A model generated the notes under the pieces. It was not told the origin of the DNA, made no database searches, and saw nothing but the letters and a program-made list of their open reading frames with translations. Positions 22,512-26,370 of a stretch of 26,370 nucleotides of DNA are shown in pieces. Source of the stretch: Desulfobacteraceae bacterium. Its GTDB lineage: Bacteria > Desulfobacterota > Desulfobacteria > Desulfobacterales > Desulfobacteraceae. Location: assembly GCA_003354055.1 (NCBI GenBank), contig PIVQ01000028.1:1-26370 (forward strand), written 5' to 3'. The first letter of the stretch is position 1, and every line of letters begins with the position of its first letter. The translations under genes and the position numbers were made by a program.

Positions 22512-23381
22512 TTACCTGAAAACTCCGATAGCCCGGCCCGTATCCAGAATGGGCTGGTACATGGTATTGTCCGCCTTAATAAAGCGCTCTCTTGGAAAGG
22601 CGCTGAGCAGCTCGGGATCCTTGATATCGATCAGGGCCTGTTGAAGCTTGGCGATGGTGCCTTTGCCGAAGACCTGATCCGCATCCCCCCTGACCGTCCA
22701 GTTGTAATCCGGATATTCAGGAGTTTTCCAGATTACCGAGACCTTGGCAGGATCGATTTCCCCGGCTGCCATTTCCTTTTCCCAGACCTTGAAATTCACG
22801 GCCCCGACCTGGTAACTGCCGGACTGTACCAGGGCAATGGTTTTGGAATGATCGCCGCTGAACCCGACCTTTGAAAAAAGGTCATCCGGCGTCTGGTTAA
22901 ACTGCCTGCGGATAAAGTACTCAGGCATGAGTCTGCCTGAGGTGGACCCTTTTGAGCCAAAGGTAAAGGTTTGCCCCGCAATCCCCTTTGCCAGCTCAGC
23001 ACCGGCAGTCAGCCCGGTTGAATGGTGGGCAATGATATAGGAGACAAAATGCTCGTCTTCCACCCCCTGGGCAATGGCTACGGAGCCGGGTACGCCCAGC
23101 CGGGCCTGCACACCGGACAATCCGCCGAACCAGGCCATCTGGACTTCATTATTTTTAAATGCCTGAACAGAGGCGGAATAGGACTTTACCGGCAGATATG
23201 TGACCTTAAATCCCACCTGCTCGGTAAGATAATCTGCGATTTTACCGAACCGCTGCTCAAGCCGGGCTGTGTCCTGGTCCGGAATGGCGGTGAATTTCAG
23301 TTCCGCAGCAGTGGCACTGCCAAGGCTACAAACGGCCAGGAAGAATAACAGCATCCCGGTCAGGATCAGATTCTTTATCAC
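22512..23381 (-). CDS. Putative selenate ABC transporter substrate-binding protein (PhnD/PtxB fold)
   Basis: 289 residues from a GTG start at 23381 with AAAGGAG 7 bases upstream. The signal peptide is about 1-26 (LILTGMLLFFLAVCSLGSAT). The mature protein opens with LKFTAIPDQDTARLEQRFGK and continues VQMAWFGGLSGVQARLGVPG, TFTFGSKGSTSGRLMPEYFI, FSGDHSKTIALVQSGSYQVG, VIWKTPEYPDYNW and RERFIKADNTMYQPI. This matches, from memory, the family databases call 'putative selenate ABC transporter substrate-binding protein', a branch of the phosphonate/phosphite binders. The selenate label there is itself based on genomic association, so phosphonate or phosphite remain alternatives. A selenoprotein gene lies within the same 6-kb region, which favours selenium. 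First gene of a three-gene operon. Confidence 0.8.
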   Translation of the reverse strand: MIKNLILTGMLLFFLAVCSLGSATAAELKFTAIPDQDTARLEQRFGKIADYLTEQVGFKVTYLPVKSYSASVQAFKNNEVQMAWFGGLSGVQARLGVPGSVAIAQGVEDEHFVSYIIAHHSTGLTAGAELAKGIAGQTFTFGSKGSTSGRLMPEYFIRRQFNQTPDDLFSKVGFSGDHSKTIALVQSGSYQVGAVNFKVWEKEMAAGEIDPAKVSVIWKTPEYPDYNWTVRGDADQVFGKGTIAKLQQALIDIKDPELLSAFPRERFIKADNTMYQPILDTGRAIGVFR

Positions 23382-23431
23382 GGTTTACTCCTTTGTTTTT
23401 TTGTTAACCCACAAGTTAGTCTGAGCAAACA

Positions 23432-23460
23432 AAAATAACACCGAAAGTTTCACCGATCAA
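23432..23460 (-). promoter_or_regulatory. Candidate promoter of the selenate-type ABC operon
   Basis: On the minus strand, TTGATC (23460-23455), 17 bases, TATTTT (23437-23432), about 50 bases before the GTG at 23381. Each box matches four of six consensus bases. Confidence 0.4.
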
Positions 23461-23521
23461 ATCGTTAGTTCCAATACGAATCCGTCTTTTGTATTTAATT
23501 TGTTGATAATACGACTGACAG

Positions 23522-23875
23522 CTAATCCAGAAACTGCCCGATCACACTGTGCTCAACCTTGATTTTATGGATGAGACGGTCGTAATTGTGCATCCGCTTC
23601 ACTGAGGTAAAGATGAGATACACCCCGAATCCGCCCAGTGTGGCATTAAGAAGGCCCAAAGGAATCAGAAAATGCAAAACGGAAAAGACATCGTAGTGCT
23701 TTGAAAAGGCAATCAAAAAACTGGTAATGGACATAGGCAGTGCCAGCAGGGCGATTCCGGTTCGCAGAATGGCAAGGGCTGTCCGCTTTTCCGCCAGCAG
23801 GAGCTGGGCTTCATTTATGGCAATGGCACTGATTTTGGCTTGGTCTTCCGTCATTTTCTCACGTACTCCTGTCAT
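23522..23875 (-). CDS. DUF202-family small membrane protein
   Basis: 117 residues. A soluble start is followed by the signature LAEKRTALAILRTGIALLAL (about 27-46), the 'RTxLAxxRTG' pattern of DUF202, then membrane segments SITSFLIAF and VLHFLIPLGLLNATLGGFGV. Function is unknown; family members are small inner-membrane proteins. The ATG at 23875 overlaps the mnhG stop (ATGA), so it is co-translated as the tail of the antiporter operon. A second ATG at 23854 with AGGAG upstream is an alternative start. Confidence 0.75.
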   Translation of the reverse strand: MTGVREKMTEDQAKISAIAINEAQLLLAEKRTALAILRTGIALLALPMSITSFLIAFSKHYDVFSVLHFLIPLGLLNATLGGFGVYLIFTSVKRMHNYDRLIHKIKVEHSVIGQFLD

Positions 23876-24222
23876 TCAGTTGATTCCTTTTCTTCGGTCT
23901 CTTCAAAATCGGGCAGGTCGTTCCGGATACTGCTATCAGGCCTTATTCCCATGCGATAGGCTGCCGAGGCAATGGCATGGGAGGTGGCAGGGCTTGAGGC
24001 GATTAAAAAGAAAATCAATACCAGAGCATAGCCCCAGGTGGCGTCTTCCCTGACAGCTGAGGCAATCAGAAGGAAGACCACGCCGAATACCCCGACCTTG
24101 CCCGTGGTATGCAGTTTTGAGTAGACATCCGGAAACCGGAAATAACCCAGCACCCCGACCAGGCTGAAAAAAGTCCCCGCACAGACCAAAGCGATTGCAA
24201 TTAAGTTTCGTATTGTTTCCAT
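23872..24222 (-). CDS. mnhG: Na+/H+ antiporter subunit G (MnhG/MrpG)
   Basis: 116 residues with three membrane segments. The conserved LVGVLGYFRFPDVYSKLHTT (about 21-40) is the MrpG signature (GxxGxxRxPDxxxRxHA). Next come VFGVVFLLIASAV and YALVLIFFLIASSPATSHAI. The protein is a minor subunit of the seven-part Mrp antiporter. It has an acidic tail (NDLPDFEETEEKESTE). It starts 12 bases downstream of the mnhF stop. Confidence 0.9.
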   Translation of the reverse strand: METIRNLIAIALVCAGTFFSLVGVLGYFRFPDVYSKLHTTGKVGVFGVVFLLIASAVREDATWGYALVLIFFLIASSPATSHAIASAAYRMGIRPDSSIRNDLPDFEETEEKESTE

Positions 24223-24234
24223 AGGGTGCTTCCT

Positions 24235-24519
24235 TTAAAACATCCGTCTATCGGTAATATACCGGGCAAAAGCCACCACGGTAATAAAGCCCAGGGCGGC
24301 CAGACCCAAGGCCACATCCAGAAAAATATTCTGGTGGTGAATCAGGGCGCCCAGGACCAGAACCGCCAGAGCCAGGCTGCTCAACATATCCGATGCCATG
24401 AGCCGGTCAATCACATGTTTTCCCCTCCAGAGCCGGATCGCCACAATGGCCATAAGTACAACATGGACAAACAATGAACCGTATAGGACCGTGCTGAGTA
24501 TGAATTCAAAAGACGGCAT
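24235..24519 (-). CDS. mnhF: Na+/H+ antiporter subunit F (MnhF/MrpF)
   Basis: 94 residues from the ATG at 24519. A GTG one codon earlier is too close to the AAGGAGG. It has three membrane helices with AIVAIRLWRGKHVIDRLMAS between the first two, the MrpF hallmark (RxxRGPxxxDRxxAxD), here with Lys-His in place of Gly-Pro. The start codon shares one base with the mnhE stop (TGATG), so translation is coupled. Confidence 0.9.
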   Translation of the reverse strand: MPSFEFILSTVLYGSLFVHVVLMAIVAIRLWRGKHVIDRLMASDMLSSLALAVLVLGALIHHQNIFLDVALGLAALGFITVVAFARYITDRRMF

Positions 24520-25010
24520 CACACCTCCTCCTTGCCGAAGATCAGCTGCAACAGGGAGCGTCTGTACTTTTGCTCCTGCTTGGTGACACGCTCGGTCTGT
24601 TCTACATCCAAGGTATGGATATACATGATCCCGGATTCGTCTGTCTCAATAAGCAATTCCCCCGGTGACAGGGAAATGGCATGGGCACTCAGGGCCTGTC
24701 CCAGTTCATGATCGCAATCCGGATCCACCGCCACTACACCGGATTTGAGCGGCATGGCCGGATCCAGCACCAGCCGGGCCACCTGAAACCCGCCGACCAG
24801 GGTATTTTTGGCCAGCAGCAGCAGATAGAGCACCAATGCCCTAAATCCTTTAAAAACGTCACCGGCCTGGACGGTTTGGCGACGGAAAGGCATCAATGCC
24901 AGCACGCCTAAGGCCACAAGGATGCCGAAACCGATATTATACCAACTGATATTGGTGGACAGGGCCAGATAGGCCAGAAGAATCATCACCCCTAAAATTA
25001 TTCTATTCAT
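24519..25010 (-). CDS. mnhE: Na+/H+ antiporter subunit E (MnhE/MrpE)
   Basis: 163 residues from the ATG at 25010, which overlaps the mnhD stop (ATGA). The frame is open further upstream, but that part is the mnhD gene read in another frame. N-terminal membrane helices (MNRIILGVMILLAYLALSTN, IGFGILVALGVLALMPF) and a third (FRALVLYLLLLAKNTLVGGF) are followed by a cytoplasmic domain with LDPAMPLKSGVVAVDPD, HAISLSPGELLIETDES and MYIHTLDVE, all typical of MrpE. The C-terminal basic stretch (KQEQKYRRSLLQLIFGKEEV) is expected. Confidence 0.92.
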   Translation of the reverse strand: MNRIILGVMILLAYLALSTNISWYNIGFGILVALGVLALMPFRRQTVQAGDVFKGFRALVLYLLLLAKNTLVGGFQVARLVLDPAMPLKSGVVAVDPDCDHELGQALSAHAISLSPGELLIETDESGIMYIHTLDVEQTERVTKQEQKYRRSLLQLIFGKEEV

Positions 25011-26370
25011 TTTACGTCTCCCATGACTGCCAGAATATAGGATTGTACATCTGTGGCCCGGCCAGCCGCCTCCCCTGCCAGATCCACCAGGGGGCCTGCC
25101 ATGATACCCAATCCCAGAACCATGATAATCATCAGAATCGGTGCCACAAGGAGATCGCCGCTGGGCTTGGTAAAAATATCCCCTTCCGGCTCCTGCCAGA
25201 AAATCCGCATAAAGGCGCGCATGGAATAGATCAGGGTAAAGGTGGCGGAAATACCGATCAAGGCCAGACCGTAAACATGGCCGGACTGGATACCAGAATT
25301 GAATACCATCATTTTGGAAATAAACCCGCTGGTGGGGGGAATACCGGCAAGTCCCAGACATCCGATAAAAAAGAGGACACCGGTAAAGGGCAATGCCTTG
25401 CCTACCCCTGTCACCACTGTAAAATCTGCAGATTTCACCGAAGCGCGTGAAGCCAGGTGCCCTGCCAGCATGAGCATGGCGGATTTAATAATGCTGTGGT
25501 TAAAGGCAAATATCAGCGCTGCGGTAAGAGACAGAGTCGTCCCCCAACCTACGCCCACAAGGATAAAGCCCACCTGGGCCAGTGTGGAATAGGCCAGCAT
25601 CCGTTTGACATTATATGTGGCAATGGCCGCAATACCGCCGTAGGCAATGCCTGCGATTCCCAGAACCATCAAAAGTGTCTGGATAAGGGAGGCATGGGGA
25701 ACAAATATCAGAGTTGCCATGCGGATAAATCCGTATACCCCCAGCTTGACCACCACCGAAGACAGCATGGCTGAAACCGGTGTGGGCGCTGCCGTATGAA
25801 AATCCGGCTGCCAGAAGTGAAAGGGAAAGGTGGCACTCTTGATCATAAAGGTGGCGGTTAAAAATGCCACGGCCAGGGGGAGCATGGTCTTGGCCGGCAG
25901 TCCCGGGATGATTTGGGCCAGATGAGCCATATTTAATGTGCCGCAGCTCACATAGAGGGCGCCCACGGCAAGGAGCATAAAAAAGGCGGCCAACTGGCTC
26001 ATATAAAAGTATTTATAGGCCGCCTCAGTGCCGAACCTGTCATCGGAAATGGCTGTAAGTACGGTACTGGAAATGGCCAGAAGTTCAACAAAGACAAAGA
26101 GGTTAAAGATGTCTCCGGTGAGGAAGGCGCCGGTAAGTCCTGTGGCAAGGAATAAAAACAGAGGATAGAAGGCCGAATAGCCCACACAGGCATCTTTGGC
26201 CCCCATGGCATAAATCACGCCGGCCAGAAGAACCACCTGGCTCATGACCACAAAAAAGACCGATAAAAGATCAGCCACAAAAGAGATGCCGAACGGGGCA
26301 GCCCACCCCCCTGACTGAAATACCAGGGGCAGATCAGCGCCGCGGACCTGGGTAAACAGGACCAGGGAAA
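25007..26370 (-). CDS. mnhD: Na+/H+ antiporter subunit D (MnhD/MrpD), start beyond window
   Basis: The frame is open to the right edge, so the N-terminus is missing. A GTG at 26278 is internal, since the codons above it read WAAPFGISFVADL, the conserved 'GGWxAPFGI' of this family. It is a proton-channel homologue of NADH dehydrogenase NuoN/NuoM. It has FLTGDIFNLFVFVELLAISS with the essential Glu of helix 5, KSATFPFHFWQPDFHTAAP with the essential Lys and His, PTPVSAMLSS, KRMLAYSTLAQVGFI and GIPPTSGFISKM. It is called D rather than A because E, F and G follow directly. Upstream subunits A to C are expected beyond the window. Confidence 0.92.
   Translation of the reverse strand, partial: SLVLFTQVRGADLPLVFQSGGWAAPFGISFVADLLSVFFVVMSQVVLLAGVIYAMGAKDACVGYSAFYPLFLFLATGLTGAFLTGDIFNLFVFVELLAISSTVLTAISDDRFGTEAAYKYFYMSQLAAFFMLLAVGALYVSCGTLNMAHLAQIIPGLPAKTMLPLAVAFLTATFMIKSATFPFHFWQPDFHTAAPTPVSAMLSSVVVKLGVYGFIRMATLIFVPHASLIQTLLMVLGIAGIAYGGIAAIATYNVKRMLAYSTLAQVGFILVGVGWGTTLSLTAALIFAFNHSIIKSAMLMLAGHLASRASVKSADFTVVTGVGKALPFTGVLFFIGCLGLAGIPPTSGFISKMMVFNSGIQSGHVYGLALIGISATFTLIYSMRAFMRIFWQEPEGDIFTKPSGDLLVAPILMIIMVLGLGIMAGPLVDLAGEAAGRATDVQSYILAVMGDVK

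Noticed and set aside
25011..25361. N-terminal extension of mnhE
   Set aside because: The extension is mnhD read out of frame; the ATG at 25010 with ATGA overlap gives a normal MrpE.
1..26370. CRISPR array or tRNA genes
   Set aside because: I found no regularly spaced repeats and no cloverleaf-like sequence on either strand by reading; a covariance-model search was not possible.

Overview
The window looks like chromosomal DNA of a Gram-negative, probably anaerobic bacterium, most likely a sulfate-reducing Desulfobacterota of the Desulfobacteraceae type. The grounds are indirect: three large sensor kinases in about 9 kb, a UGA-decoding selenoprotein, a selenate-type ABC importer, an Mrp-type cation/proton antiporter, and strong AAGGAG ribosome sites. 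No rRNA, tRNA, CRISPR array or full insertion sequence was seen. The genus assignment is an inference.

Bases 1-2400 (minus strand) hold two tandem copies of a two-gene cassette. Each copy is a small secreted Gly/Ala/Ser-rich protein followed by a DUF2145-type exported protein; the outer DUF2145 copy is cut by the window edge. Each cassette has its own plausible sigma-70 promoter. A long foldback sequence follows at 2526-2611.

Bases 2800-6420 carry a class I glutamine-amidotransferase-like hydrolase (PuuD type), a divergent flavodoxin-fold protein, and a CpxRA-like response regulator/kinase pair. Upstream of the regulator lies an exact GTAAA-N5-GTAAA box. Bases 6548-15104 hold a 1131-residue hybrid kinase, an extracellular solute-binding protein plus kinase pair, and an exported FAD-dependent amine-oxidase-like protein. 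Bases 15115-17000 hold a TPR lipoprotein-like or secreted protein and a divergent family-1 uracil-DNA glycosylase.

Bases 17075-18989 form the most notable unit: a TetR regulator followed by one selenoprotein gene (17719-18942) that a naive reading splits in two at an in-frame TGA at 18178. The residues around it form a UxxC motif in a PrdB/GrdB-like protein, a hairpin suited to a bacterial SECIS lies directly downstream, and a strong terminator ends the unit. After a RelA/SpoT-fold protein, a three-gene ABC importer (23381 to 20311, minus strand) has a binding protein of the 'putative selenate' type. Selenium uptake and selenium use are therefore about 1.4 kb apart. The right end is an mrp/mnh operon (D, E, F, G) with overlapping genes and a DUF202 membrane protein at its tail.

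Two copies of an undescribed MITE-like palindromic element (6420-6533 and 16059-16198) share about 114 bases. Each is flanked by its own 3-bp direct repeat (TAA and TAT), which is good evidence of transposition. One copy uses the stop codon of a kinase gene as its target duplication.
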